A stretch of DNA of 35,048 nucleotides from an uncultured Ectothiorhodospiraceae bacterium (GTDB lineage Bacteria > Pseudomonadota > Gammaproteobacteria > UBA6429 > Thiohalophilaceae): the NCBI GenBank assembly GCA_947260005.1, contig CAMYOL010000069.1:1-35048 (forward strand). The letters are read 5' to 3'. This document shows, piece by piece, positions 1 through 8,015 of this stretch. A program made the translations under genes and the position numbers. The notes under the pieces were generated by a model. The model ran no database searches. It was given only the letters and a program-made list of their open reading frames with translations, and was not told the DNA's origin. Within the stretch, counting starts at the first letter, position 1. Each line of letters starts with the position of its first letter.

Positions 1-1
1 T

Positions 2-187
2 CCGCGTCGCAATGTTGCCCTGTTTGATTTCGGTATCCTGTCGAGCGTGTTGCACGGTCTTGTCATGGTGCCCCAGGCCTTTTACTATCCGAACGAACAC
101 GCTCACATGTGGTCGGATGTTCCGTTCATCTTTTTGATGGCTGCTTTGCTGTGGGTCTGGCACCCGCAACGTAAAGGCCAGGTTTAG
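2..187 (+). CDS. C-terminal fragment of a small membrane protein (5' end outside window)
   Basis: An open frame runs from the window edge to a TAG at 185-187, giving 61 residues. The visible part has two hydrophobic stretches, around residues 6-24 and 43-55, and ends in a short basic tail (HPQRKGQV). This suggests the last two membrane helices of a small integral membrane protein. I do not recognise a family with confidence, and the start lies upstream of the window. Only seven bases separate its stop from the GTG of the next open frame, but that frame is a gene remnant, so the spacing says little about an operon. Confidence 0.55.
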   Translation, partial: PRRNVALFDFGILSSVLHGLVMVPQAFYYPNEHAHMWSDVPFIFLMAALLWVWHPQRKGQV

Positions 188-194
188 CAATCAA

Positions 195-680
195 GTGTGG
201 AATATCGGCATCGAATTTCGTCAAATGGTGAGTGAAACGATCTCCGATAGCGCAAGGCAGTTAACGTATGTTGGCAGTACCGTCAACGTTGCCGATGACT
301 CTTACACTAACACCATCGGTGAACCTTTGATTACTGCATCCTGGATAGACCCGGACTTCAATTCTAAACAACGTGCGTTTTATTACGTGCGCATGATCGA
401 AATTCCCAAGCTATGCTGTACCGCGTATGACGCCAAGTTATTCAAAGTGGAAATGCCGAAGGAAGTGTCCATGGTTGTGCAGGACCGCGCCTTGAGTGCA
501 GTGAATAGAAGAAGAGCTTCAGTTATGCAGTCTTCTGTATCGAAGTTAGTAACAAACAAATGTGTACGTAACCATAAGTTGGCCATCCCCATGAGTAACT
601 GGTCTCGACCCAAAGGCGACATTATTAATTACTACTTATCCTTCCCGAAAGCGGACATTAAGCAGATAATGAATCAATGA
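195..680 (+). pseudogene. Remnant of a DUF3604 protein C-terminus
   Basis: Residues of this frame from about 24 to 98 closely resemble the C-terminal end of DUF3604 proteins as I remember them: a VGxTV segment, SYTNTIG, a W-x-DPDF motif, QRAFYYVR, IEIP, TAYDAK and a VQ(D/E)RA segment. Family members are several hundred residues long and end soon after that segment with a Trp-Tyr-rich tail. Here the similarity stops near base 495 and about 60 unrelated residues follow. The N-terminal bulk of the protein is absent. The only available start is a GTG with no convincing ribosome site. I read this as a truncated, decayed gene rather than a functional short protein. Its frame happens to overlap the ATPase start by ATGA at 677-680. 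Confidence 0.65.
561..586 (+). repeat. Left copy of a short repeat flanking the ATPase gene
   Basis: This stretch contains TGTACGTAACCATAA followed by a GTTGGCC end. The exact 15-base core recurs in inverse orientation at about 3521-3535, and the TATAAGTTGGCCA end recurs in direct orientation inside the hairpin at 3491-3507. The copy lies in the non-homologous tail of the DUF3604 remnant, so it is not conserved coding sequence. Confidence 0.6.
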
Positions 681-3373
681 AAAATATTCATAACTGGCAT
701 AGCAAAACCTCTGATCAGACATTATCTGAACTGGAGACAACGCACCTGGGTTTGAGTGAGGCTGACGTAAGCCTAAGGCTAACGACCTTTGGATCCAATA
801 AGTTGCCGGAGCCAACACGTCGAAACGTACTGCTACGATTTTTTCATCACTTTCATAACATCCTTATCTATGTTCTCCTGGGTGCGGCTGCAATTACAGC
901 ACTACTTGGCCATGTGGTTGATACTTTTGTCATTATTGCGGTGGTCATTATCAATGCTGTAATAGGTTTCTTGCAGGAAGGTAAGGCAGAAAAAGCAATG
1001 GAGGCAATTCGGCACATGCTTGCGTTGCGCGCCTCTGTGATTCGAGAAGGTCGACGCCATACTGTTAAAGGTGAAGAACTAGTCCCCGGTGATATTGTAT
1101 TATTGGATGCAGGCGACAAATTGCCAGCCGATTTACGTTTTTTAAAAACCCATGGTTTACAGATCCAGGAATCAATATTGACCGGTGAGTCGATGGCTGT
1201 TGATAAACATTCACAACCGGTCGCAACTGATGCAGCACTTGGCGATCGTTTCTGTATAGGATATAGCGGCACTACAGTCACCGGTGGACAGGGTATAGGA
1301 GTGGTGGTTGCCACAGGCTCACAGACAGAAATCGGACGTATAAGCGGTTTACTCTCTGAAGTACAGACCCTGAATACACCATTGGTGACGCAAATGGCTG
1401 TTTTCGCCAGATGGCTTACATTATTCATTCTTGTCATTGCGGCACTGATCTTACTCCTTGGTTATTTTGTACTGCATCACGATTTCGCAGAATTGTTTAT
1501 GGCGGTCGTTGGGATCGCCGTCGCGGCCATTCCTGAAGGATTACCTGCAGTATTGACCATCACATTGGCGGTGGGTGTGCAGGCCATGGCACGACGTAAT
1601 GCTATCGTTCGACGACTACCCGCAATTGAAACACTGGGCTCAGTCTCAGTGATCTGTTCCGACAAGACGGGTACGCTGACACGAAATGAAATGATCGTCG
1701 ACACGATTGTTACAAGCCTTGAACACTTCAATATCCATGGGACGGGTTACGAACCCTTGGGCGATATAAAAATTAATGATGATGAAGTCTCTGTGACAGA
1801 ACATCCGATATTACATGAATTAGGACGAGTAGCTGCCCTTTGCAATGATTCGGAACTGATTAAAATAGAAGATGTATGGACTGGGCACGGCGATCCGATG
1901 GAGGCCGCCTTGTTGGCTTTTGCTGGCAAAGCCGGCATCGAAGGTACTGAGATACGTCATCAATGGACGCGCACGGATGTTATTCCTTTCGATACCAAGC
2001 ACAAATACATGGCGACACTTAACCATGACCATGAAAATCATGCATTCATTTTTATAAAGGGTGCGCCGGAGACGATACTCTCTATGTGTCAGCAACAACG
2101 TAGTGGCTGCAATGAAACAAAACCACTAGATACTGCTTATTGGAATGAACAAGCCAATGCAATTGCGGCTCAAGGTCAGCGTGTCCTTGCCTTCGCTGCT
2201 AAGGCAGTGAATCCTGAACATACTGTGCTTGAACAGGCTAATGTAAAAGATTCACTGATATTGTTGGGCCTGGCTGGTTTCATCGACCCACCACGGCAAG
2301 AAGCGATTGAGGCAATCACCAAGTGCCATCATGCGGGCATTGATGTGAAAATGATTACCGGCGATCATGCCATCACTGCCGTTGCTATTGGTAAGCAACT
2401 TGGATTGCAAAATAGTGACCATGTATTAACCGGCATAGATCTGGATAAACTAGATGATGCCGAACTCGAATCTATCGTAGGCGACACCGGGATCTTTGCC
2501 CGCACAAGTCCTGAACATAAGTTACGTCTCGTCATGGCATTACAAGCGAATGGAATGACGGTGGCAATGACCGGTGATGGTGTTAATGATGCCCCCGCGC
2601 TTAAACGTGCCGGTGTCGGAATTGCCATGGGGAAAAGTGGCAGCGAAGCAGCGAAAGAGGCATCTGAAATCGTATTGGCTGACGATAATTTTGCTTCAAT
2701 TGTTGCCGCTGTGCGCGAGGGTCGGACAGTGTACGACAATATAAAAAAGGTGATCAGTTGGACATTGCCAACCAATGCCGGTGAGGCGATGACTATTATC
2801 CTCGCATTAATGCTTGGATTGAGCCTGCCAATCACGCCAATCCAAATCTTGTGGATCAATATGATAACTGCGGTGACGCTAGGTATCGCGCTGGCGTTTG
2901 AACCGACAGAAGAAAACACCATGCAACGGCCACCCAGACCTCGTAAAGAAGCGCTGCTAAGTGGTGGTCTTATGTGGCATATTGTTCTGGTCGCAGGCCT
3001 GTTTCTGGCAGGTGTGTTTAGTATTTATGAATATGCTATTTTACAGGGTTATTCAGAAAATCTGGCGCGCACCATGGCCTTGAATACGCTGGTCGTGCTG
3101 GAAATATTTCATCTTTTCTTTATCAGGAATATGTATGGGACGTCGTTAACCTGGAAAGCAATATGTGGAACCCGTGTGATATGGATCTCAGTCATTGCTG
3201 TAACCATTGGGCAGTTCACTATTACTTATGTGCCATGGCTACAAAGCGTGTTTGAAACAGAAGCGATTGGTTTACTAGATGGCTTATTGATCATTGCTGT
3301 TGGAATAATCATGTTTTCCATAATTGAAATTGAAAAACAAATACGGTTAAGAATACTGAAAAAAGTGTTTTGA
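677..3373 (+). CDS. P-type cation-transporting ATPase (P2 / PMA1-CtpF-like)
   Basis: This 898-residue protein is an ATP-driven inner-membrane cation pump. It has an N-terminal cation-ATPase domain (about 5-75), a TGES actuator motif (169-172), a PEGLP motif in M4 (286-290), the phosphorylated Asp329 in DKTGT (329-333), an MITGD motif, and the GDGVNDAP hinge near 630, followed by the last helices. The PEGLP signature places it with Ca2+/Na+/H+-type (P2/P3) pumps rather than heavy-metal (P1B) pumps. The M6 segment reads LWINMITA, lacking the Asp that SERCA pumps have there, as I recall for bacterial PMA1/CtpF-like proteins. The ion is therefore uncertain. The length is normal and no key residue is missing. 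The ATG overlaps the preceding remnant's stop. It looks like a single-gene unit bounded by repeats. Confidence 0.9.
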   Translation: MKNIHNWHSKTSDQTLSELETTHLGLSEADVSLRLTTFGSNKLPEPTRRNVLLRFFHHFHNILIYVLLGAAAITALLGHVVDTFVIIAVVIINAVIGFLQEGKAEKAMEAIRHMLALRASVIREGRRHTVKGEELVPGDIVLLDAGDKLPADLRFLKTHGLQIQESILTGESMAVDKHSQPVATDAALGDRFCIGYSGTTVTGGQGIGVVVATGSQTEIGRISGLLSEVQTLNTPLVTQMAVFARWLTLFILVIAALILLLGYFVLHHDFAELFMAVVGIAVAAIPEGLPAVLTITLAVGVQAMARRNAIVRRLPAIETLGSVSVICSDKTGTLTRNEMIVDTIVTSLEHFNIHGTGYEPLGDIKINDDEVSVTEHPILHELGRVAALCNDSELIKIEDVWTGHGDPMEAALLAFAGKAGIEGTEIRHQWTRTDVIPFDTKHKYMATLNHDHENHAFIFIKGAPETILSMCQQQRSGCNETKPLDTAYWNEQANAIAAQGQRVLAFAAKAVNPEHTVLEQANVKDSLILLGLAGFIDPPRQEAIEAITKCHHAGIDVKMITGDHAITAVAIGKQLGLQNSDHVLTGIDLDKLDDAELESIVGDTGIFARTSPEHKLRLVMALQANGMTVAMTGDGVNDAPALKRAGVGIAMGKSGSEAAKEASEIVLADDNFASIVAAVREGRTVYDNIKKVISWTLPTNAGEAMTIILALMLGLSLPITPIQILWINMITAVTLGIALAFEPTEENTMQRPPRPRKEALLSGGLMWHIVLVAGLFLAGVFSIYEYAILQGYSENLARTMALNTLVVLEIFHLFFIRNMYGTSLTWKAICGTRVIWISVIAVTIGQFTITYVPWLQSVFETEAIGLLDGLLIIAVGIIMFSIIEIEKQIRLRILKKVF

Positions 3374-3487
3374 ACCTGAATGACGAGACAAGGGGTTTCG
3401 TTAATTATACTATGAACGTCCATTTTTAAGTATTTAATAGGGATTTGAAAGTCGGCTCCTGGCCGAAAACGGACAGCTTATGCTTTC

Positions 3488-3536
3488 ATGTAACTATAAG
3501 TTGGCCAAAGCGGCCATTTTATGGTTACGTACATAC
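3488..3536. repeat. Imperfect palindrome downstream of the ATPase gene
   Basis: The two arms GTAACTATAAGTTGGCC (3490-3506) and GGCCATTTTATGGTTAC (3512-3528) pair imperfectly around a five-base loop. The right arm plus its outer bases matches the left repeat at 561-586 in inverse orientation; the left arm matches it in direct orientation. The 184-base gap that holds it (3374-3557) also contains a smaller hairpin, ACGAGAC/GTTTCGT at 3383-3401, with no T-run, so a terminator here is unproven. Confidence 0.6.
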
Positions 3537-3557
3537 AGTGATTCACTGAAAGATAAT

Positions 3558-3914
3558 TGGTGGGCCCGGAAGGACTTGAACCTTCGACCAATGGATTCAC
3601 GTAGTCTCGATATTTCTATCCAGCGCGGACTATCTCATCACCCACAACACTAAAACATTTTTAGTTTGCTAGGGTGCGGGAGGCTTAAACCTGTTATTAA
3701 GGACACTTAGACAAATAAAAATATCTGCTAGTCCCCAGGTAGTCTCTGCACCTTCCGAAGGTGTACCTTCGGCTTGGCTCAGGATTGCCATCAGCTCGAT
3801 AAATAAACTCGACTGTTAAGGTTTCCCTGAATTCATCCCGTTCATCTTATTGCTTTCACAATAAGCGCACCATTTTGATGAGTCCACTGCTCTAACCAAC
3901 TGAGCTACAGGCCC
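3558..3914 (-). tRNA. tRNA-Ile2 (anticodon CAU), interrupted by a group I intron
   Basis: On the minus strand the 5' exon (3914-3878) and 3' exon (3597-3558) join into a complete tRNA. The acceptor pair is GGGCCTG/CGGGCCC, the D arm is GCTC/GAGC, the anticodon stem is GTGGA/TCCAT with loop CTCATAA, the variable loop is TGGTC, the T arm is GAAGG-TTCAAGT-CCTTC, the discriminator is A, and CCA is encoded. The anticodon is CAT. The anticodon-loop context and the TGGTC variable loop resemble bacterial tRNA-Ile2, whose C34 is changed to lysidine by TilS to read AUA, rather than elongator or initiator tRNA-Met. The exons are split directly after anticodon position 36. From memory, a tRNA-Ile(CAU) gene close to rpoD is also seen in other gammaproteobacteria, which supports a native locus. 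Confidence 0.93.
3598..3877 (-). ncRNA. Group I self-splicing intron (IC3-like) in tRNA-Ile(CAU)
   Basis: This 280-nt insert follows U36 of the tRNA and ends in G, the two bases group I splicing requires at its junctions. A GTG at intron positions 8-10 can pair with the exon CAU as a three-base P1 with a U-G wobble. P2 is CTTATTG/CAATAAG. The core has a TTCAGGGAAACC segment and AATCCTGAGCCAAGC (P4-P6), a CCGAAGG/CCTTCGG hairpin, then GGTGCAGAGACTA. Its GACTA (134-138) pairs with TAGTC (246-250) as P7. A GATA-GAAA-TATC hairpin forms a P9-like element near the end. These are hallmarks of the small IC3 introns of cyanobacterial tRNA-Leu and Azoarcus tRNA-Ile. No homing-endonuclease ORF is present. 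Confidence 0.92.
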
Positions 3915-3936
3915 TGTAAAGAAGCAATTATAAGTC

Positions 3937-4058
3937 ATTCCCGTGGAGGCGGGAATCTATTATTTTAATTTATGGATTCCCCTCTCCAGGGGAAAAGTGC
4001 CCCGCGGGTAAAGTACTCAACGGGTATGACGGCGCAGGGATTCCTCTCTTCAGGGGAA
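3937..4058. repeat. Three degenerate copies of a short hairpin repeat
   Basis: Three small stem-loops recur in the gap between the tRNA and rpoD: ATTCCCG/CGGGAAT (3937-3956), TTCCCCT/AGGGGAA (3977-3994) and TTCCTCT/AGGGGAA (4041-4058). The stems keep pairing while their sequence drifts. They resemble the widespread ATTCCCGC...GCGGGAAT intergenic palindromes of proteobacteria. I see no gene in the gap 3915-4140. Confidence 0.55.
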
Positions 4059-4140
4059 TGACAGAGTGTGGATTTCCGCCCATCGTGCCCCGCAATGAAA
4101 TAATCAGAGGGTATACGCGGGAATGGCGGTGTGCCCAAAT

Positions 4141-4167
4141 AAAAAGGGCGCTTAATGCGCCCTTTTT
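4141..4167 (-). terminator. Intrinsic terminator after rpoD (potentially bidirectional)
   Basis: A perfect inverted repeat, AAAAAGGGCGC then loop TTAAT then GCGCCCTTTTT, lies about 20 bases beyond the rpoD stop. The GC-rich core is flanked by an A-run and a T-run, so it has the form of a terminator in either direction. It closes the tsaD-dnaG-rpoD block before the tRNA gene. Confidence 0.88.
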
Positions 4168-4187
4168 ATTCAAGAAATGCCTATTCT

Positions 4188-5981
4188 TTAGGTATTTTTC
4201 TGTTCCATATCCAGGAAGCTACGTAAGGTCTCCGAACGGGTCGGGTGACGCAGTTTACGCAAGGCCTTGGCTTCAATCTGACGAATTCGCTCACGCGTTA
4301 CATCAAATTGTTTGCCGACTTCTTCCAAGGTATGGTCCGTGTTCATGTCGATACCAAAACGCATACGCAGCACTTTTGCTTCACGAGCGGTCAAACCACC
4401 GAGTACATCCTGGGTGGCTTCATGCAGTCCAGATGACGTAGCTGAATCCACCGGTGAAGTCGCATTACCATCTTCAATGAAATCACCGAGGTGCGAATCT
4501 TCGTCATCGCCAATCGGGGTTTCGGTTGAGATAGGCTCTTTAGCGATCTTCAGGACTTTACGGATTTTGTCTTCCGGCATTTCCATACGTTCCGCCAGTT
4601 CTTCCGGCGTCGCTTCACGTCCCATTTCCTGTAACATCTGACGAGAAATACGATTTAACTTATTAATCGTTTCAATCATGTGCACAGGAATACGAATGGT
4701 GCGTGCTTGATCGGCTATCGAACGGGTAATCGCCTGACGAATCCACCAGGTTGCATAAGTCGAGAACTTGTAACCACGACGGTATTCGAATTTATCTACT
4801 GCTTTCATCAAACCGATGTTGCCTTCCTGAATCAAGTCGAGGAATTGCAGGCCACGATTGGTGTATTTTTTCGCGATTGATATAACTAAACGTAGGTTAG
4901 CCTCGACCATTTCTTTCTTGGCGCGACGAGCCTTGGCTTCACCAATCGAAACCTTACGATTAATTCCTTTTAAATCCGAAATGCGCAGACCGCATTCTTT
5001 TTCAAGGTTAATCAACTTGTTTTGTGCCTTGGTGATCTCGTCTTCGTTATCTTTTAAAACTTGCGCATAAGTTTCACCTGAATTGAGATGACCTTGTAAC
5101 CAGGCAGCATCGGTTTCGTTTTCAGGGAAAGTTGTGACAAATTGTTTACGAGGCATGTGCGCCTTATTCACACAGATGTTCATAATCACACGTTCATGTT
5201 GACGAATGCGACCCACCAATAAACGCATGCGATGACGCAAGGTGTCGACCATACGCGGGGTAAGTTTTAACTGCATAAACTCGGCGATGATCTCAGTACG
5301 GATCTTGTCAGATTTTTTATCGGTGTGACCGTGCTTGGTTAAAACGCTGACAAACTTTTTATGCAGCTTACGCATTTTGTTGAAGCGCGCCTTGGCTTCT
5401 TCCGGATCCGGGCCGGTATCAACAGGCTCATCTTCCTCTTCCGCGGTGCCGGCATTCTTTGCCGCATTGGCGGCCGCCACTTCTTCGGGAGTCGGGATGT
5501 TATCCGGCGCATTCGGATCGATAAATGCGGTTAATATATCAGTCAGTTTGGCTTCACCAGATTCGATCAGGTCATAGGTCTCGATGACTTTGGCGATGGT
5601 GTCGGGATACATAGCCAATGAAGACAGCATGCCATTCAGGCCATCTTCGATACGCTTGGCAATTTCAATCTCGCCTTCGCGTGTTAACAGTTCGACTGCG
5701 CCCATTTCACGCATATACATGCGAACAGGGTCGGTCGTGCGACCGAATTCACTGTCCATATTGACCAGGGCAGCAGCGGCTTCTTCCGCGGCATCTTCAT
5801 CCACGGTATCTGTGATCACGTTGTCAGTCTCAACTGGGGCATTTTCGTGTACGACGATCCCCATGTCGTTGATCATGGCAACAATGTCTTCGATCTGCTC
5901 AGGATCGACAATATCATTGGGCAGGTGGTCATTGACCTCGGCATAGGTTAAATAACCTTGCTCTTTACCCTTAGCAATCAA
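4188..5981 (-). CDS. rpoD: Primary sigma factor RpoD (sigma-70)
   Basis: This is the housekeeping sigma subunit that directs RNA polymerase to -10/-35 promoters. The protein has 597 residues. It opens with part of region 1.1 ([17 protein letters not shown]), then region 1.2 ([15 protein letters not shown]), an acidic non-conserved insert, region 2 ([21 protein letters not shown] and [12 protein letters not shown], which melt and contact the -10), region 3, and a region 4 helix-turn-helix ending in [18 protein letters not shown]. Enteric RpoD begins about 13 residues earlier. Here the reading frame is closed by a TAA nine codons upstream, and the only start codon between is TTG at 5979-5981. 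A GGAG lies ten bases before it. dnaG ends 132 bases upstream in the same direction. Confidence 0.96.
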   Translation of the reverse strand: MIAKGKEQGYLTYAEVNDHLPNDIVDPEQIEDIVAMINDMGIVVHENAPVETDNVITDTVDEDAAEEAAAALVNMDSEFGRTTDPVRMYMREMGAVELLTREGEIEIAKRIEDGLNGMLSSLAMYPDTIAKVIETYDLIESGEAKLTDILTAFIDPNAPDNIPTPEEVAAANAAKNAGTAEEEDEPVDTGPDPEEAKARFNKMRKLHKKFVSVLTKHGHTDKKSDKIRTEIIAEFMQLKLTPRMVDTLRHRMRLLVGRIRQHERVIMNICVNKAHMPRKQFVTTFPENETDAAWLQGHLNSGETYAQVLKDNEDEITKAQNKLINLEKECGLRISDLKGINRKVSIGEAKARRAKKEMVEANLRLVISIAKKYTNRGLQFLDLIQEGNIGLMKAVDKFEYRRGYKFSTYATWWIRQAITRSIADQARTIRIPVHMIETINKLNRISRQMLQEMGREATPEELAERMEMPEDKIRKVLKIAKEPISTETPIGDDEDSHLGDFIEDGNATSPVDSATSSGLHEATQDVLGGLTAREAKVLRMRFGIDMNTDHTLEEVGKQFDVTRERIRQIEAKALRKLRHPTRSETLRSFLDMEQKNT

Positions 5982-5991
5982 TCTTTTATAT

Positions 5992-6012
5992 CTCCAGTGG
6001 CCTTATAGCCAC
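5992..6012 (-). promoter_or_regulatory. Hairpin and Shine-Dalgarno preceding the rpoD TTG start
   Basis: On the minus strand a six-pair stem, GTGGCT-ATAA-GGCCAC (6012-5997), sits one base upstream of the putative ribosome site GGAG (5995-5992), which itself is ten bases before the TTG. The structure could affect ribosome access or mark an RNA-processing point in the dnaG-rpoD message. This is inference from position only. Confidence 0.4.
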
Positions 6013-6113
6013 ACCATGGCCATAATATTGGCAAGGTGGAAAAACCGACGGATTTTACTCGATCCGCGGAAGTTTTTCATTAAACGATACTCGATTTGAA
6101 CGGGGTTTTTGGC

Positions 6114-7910
6114 TTAAGTTCGTGATAATAGGGTCTGCAGTTCAGTTTTTTCTTCAGGACTGAGGACACCCTGATTCGCTTTCGCCAACAGGGTATCGGT
6201 CCGTGCACTGAGATGTTGAGCCTGGAGCCGTTCGATGGCACCGAGAAATTCCTGCTGTAAGGATTCTGGGTCATTTAAGGTGGGTTGCCAGGTTGCCAAT
6301 TTTGCTAAATGCTGCCCTTCTATCGTGCCGCGCCACCGTTCAAGTAGTGCCGCTGTAGTAAGAGTAGGGTTTGTTTTCAAAATATCAAGTAGATCAAGCA
6401 GTAACCCCATGCCGGGTTGATCAATTTGTGACAGTGATTCGGTCTCTTTAAGCTCAGAGGCAAGAGGGGGGTGAAATAGTAAGCATCTCAATGCGGTACG
6501 CACCAACGAAGGCGGTAGTTGCTGGTTATTGCTTGAGCTGAAGCTGACACGAGGTGGTGAGGAATTGAAGGCGGGTTCAGGACCTTGTCCTGATCCTATC
6601 AGGCCATGCAAATCGCGCTCATCTCGTTGTGTATAGCTTGCCAGGTCCTTGATTAACAAGGTTTTATAGGCTGCATCGCTCATTTTTTGCAAATAGGGTT
6701 TGGTCTTGTCAATCAGGGTGCGGTGGCCTTCCAGGTCATGACGGCTAATACCTTCTCTGAGGTGATCGAAAAAGTACTGCGACAGTGACTGGGCCTTGTC
6801 GATTAATTCCTCAAAGCCTTGTTTACCCGTTTTACGGACCATCGAATCGGGATCTTCGCCATCCGGTAAAAATAAAAATCGAATTTGTTGCGTGCCCTGA
6901 AGGCCAGGTAATGAATTTTCCAGTGCACGCCAGGCGGCTTCGTGGCCGGCGCGATCCCCATCAAAACAAAACACCACTTCGCTGGCGAGGCGAAACAATT
7001 TCTGTACGTGTTCAGTAGTACACGCGGTTCCAAGGCTGGCGACGGCATAGTTGATGTCTTGTTGCGCCAGCGCGATCACATCCATATACCCTTCTACAAC
7101 CAGCAAGCGCGGGATATCACGTAAGGCCTTGCGAACTTCATAAAGACCATATAACTCACGACCTTTGTGAAATATCGGGGTCTCAGGGGAGTTCAGGTAT
7201 TTGGCAGCTGATGGGCTATTTTCGCCATTTTGTTCAGGAATAATGCGACCGCCAAAGCCGATGACGCGGCCACGGCTATCACGGATCGGAAACATAATTC
7301 GATGCCAGAACCGGTCGAATGTCTTGCCATCATCCTTACGAATAAGCATACCTGAGATAATCAATTGCTCAGTCTGACCCGGAATCGCCTGTTCGATGTT
7401 GGTTCCGGGCGGGGCGTAACCAATATTATAGCGTGCTGCGATCTCACCGCTGAGACCACGGTTTTTCAGGTAATCAACGGCGCCCGATGCCCTGGGGTGT
7501 TGGCGTAATTGCTGGCGATAATAACGATCACACTGTCCCAACAAATCATAGAGATTAGTTTTCGCCTCTTTTTGCAGGCGCTGTTGTTCCGGGTCGGAAC
7601 GGCCGCCTTCTTCATATTCGACCTCGACACCGATGTGTTTGGCCAACTCTTCGATGGCTTCGACAAACTCGAGATGATCGTATTCCATAAGGAAGGTAAT
7701 CGCCGAGCCTCCCGCCTTACAGCCGAAGCAATGGTAAAATTGTTTTTGTTGATTGACCTTGAACGAAGGGGTTTTTTCGTTATGGAAGGGGCAGCAGGCC
7801 TCGTACTCACGCCCGGCTTTTTTCAGCGGCACACGTGCATCGATCACCTCGACGATGTCGACGCGACTAACTAAATCATCAATGAAGGAACGAGCAATTC
7901 GACCAGCCAT
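6114..7910 (-). CDS. dnaG: DNA primase DnaG
   Basis: DnaG lays down RNA primers for replication at the fork, in contact with the DnaB helicase. The 598-residue protein carries the N-terminal zinc-binding domain with ligands Cys40, His43, Cys61 and Cys64. A TOPRIM catalytic core follows, with the motifs LLVVEGYMDV and FCFDGDRAG, the latter holding metal-binding acidic residues. A less conserved C-terminal helicase-binding region ends the protein. The length is normal. It lies between tsaD (105 bases upstream, same strand) and rpoD, so co-transcription of the three is plausible. In enteric bacteria dnaG follows rpsU; here rpsU is on the other side of tsaD and points away. Confidence 0.97.
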   Translation of the reverse strand: MAGRIARSFIDDLVSRVDIVEVIDARVPLKKAGREYEACCPFHNEKTPSFKVNQQKQFYHCFGCKAGGSAITFLMEYDHLEFVEAIEELAKHIGVEVEYEEGGRSDPEQQRLQKEAKTNLYDLLGQCDRYYRQQLRQHPRASGAVDYLKNRGLSGEIAARYNIGYAPPGTNIEQAIPGQTEQLIISGMLIRKDDGKTFDRFWHRIMFPIRDSRGRVIGFGGRIIPEQNGENSPSAAKYLNSPETPIFHKGRELYGLYEVRKALRDIPRLLVVEGYMDVIALAQQDINYAVASLGTACTTEHVQKLFRLASEVVFCFDGDRAGHEAAWRALENSLPGLQGTQQIRFLFLPDGEDPDSMVRKTGKQGFEELIDKAQSLSQYFFDHLREGISRHDLEGHRTLIDKTKPYLQKMSDAAYKTLLIKDLASYTQRDERDLHGLIGSGQGPEPAFNSSPPRVSFSSSNNQQLPPSLVRTALRCLLFHPPLASELKETESLSQIDQPGMGLLLDLLDILKTNPTLTTAALLERWRGTIEGQHLAKLATWQPTLNDPESLQQEFLGAIERLQAQHLSARTDTLLAKANQGVLSPEEKTELQTLLSRT

Positions 7911-8015
7911 GGGCTTAGTTTACTGGGTTTTGATTCGGTTCGTCATCGCTAACTCTCAGAGCATGAGAATATATTCTGTACTCTCTGGCATGGGTAACGA
8001 GCTGGGGCCATCAGT

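Noticed and set aside
3383-3401. Terminator for the ATPase gene
   Set aside because: The ACGAGAC/GTTTCGT stem is weak, includes a G-T pair, and is not followed by a T-run.
3558-3914. Two separate tRNA pseudogene halves
   Set aside because: The halves pair perfectly in the acceptor and anticodon stems, and the insert has a full group I core with the correct U and G at its ends.
4058-4441. Plus-strand open frame across the rpoD terminator and 3' end
   Set aside because: It is antisense to the conserved rpoD coding region and runs through the terminator hairpin; no family resemblance.
7911-8015. Regulatory palindrome AGAATATATTCT between tsaD and dnaG
   Set aside because: It is short and AT-rich, with no paired promoter or partner site, so chance is a sufficient explanation.
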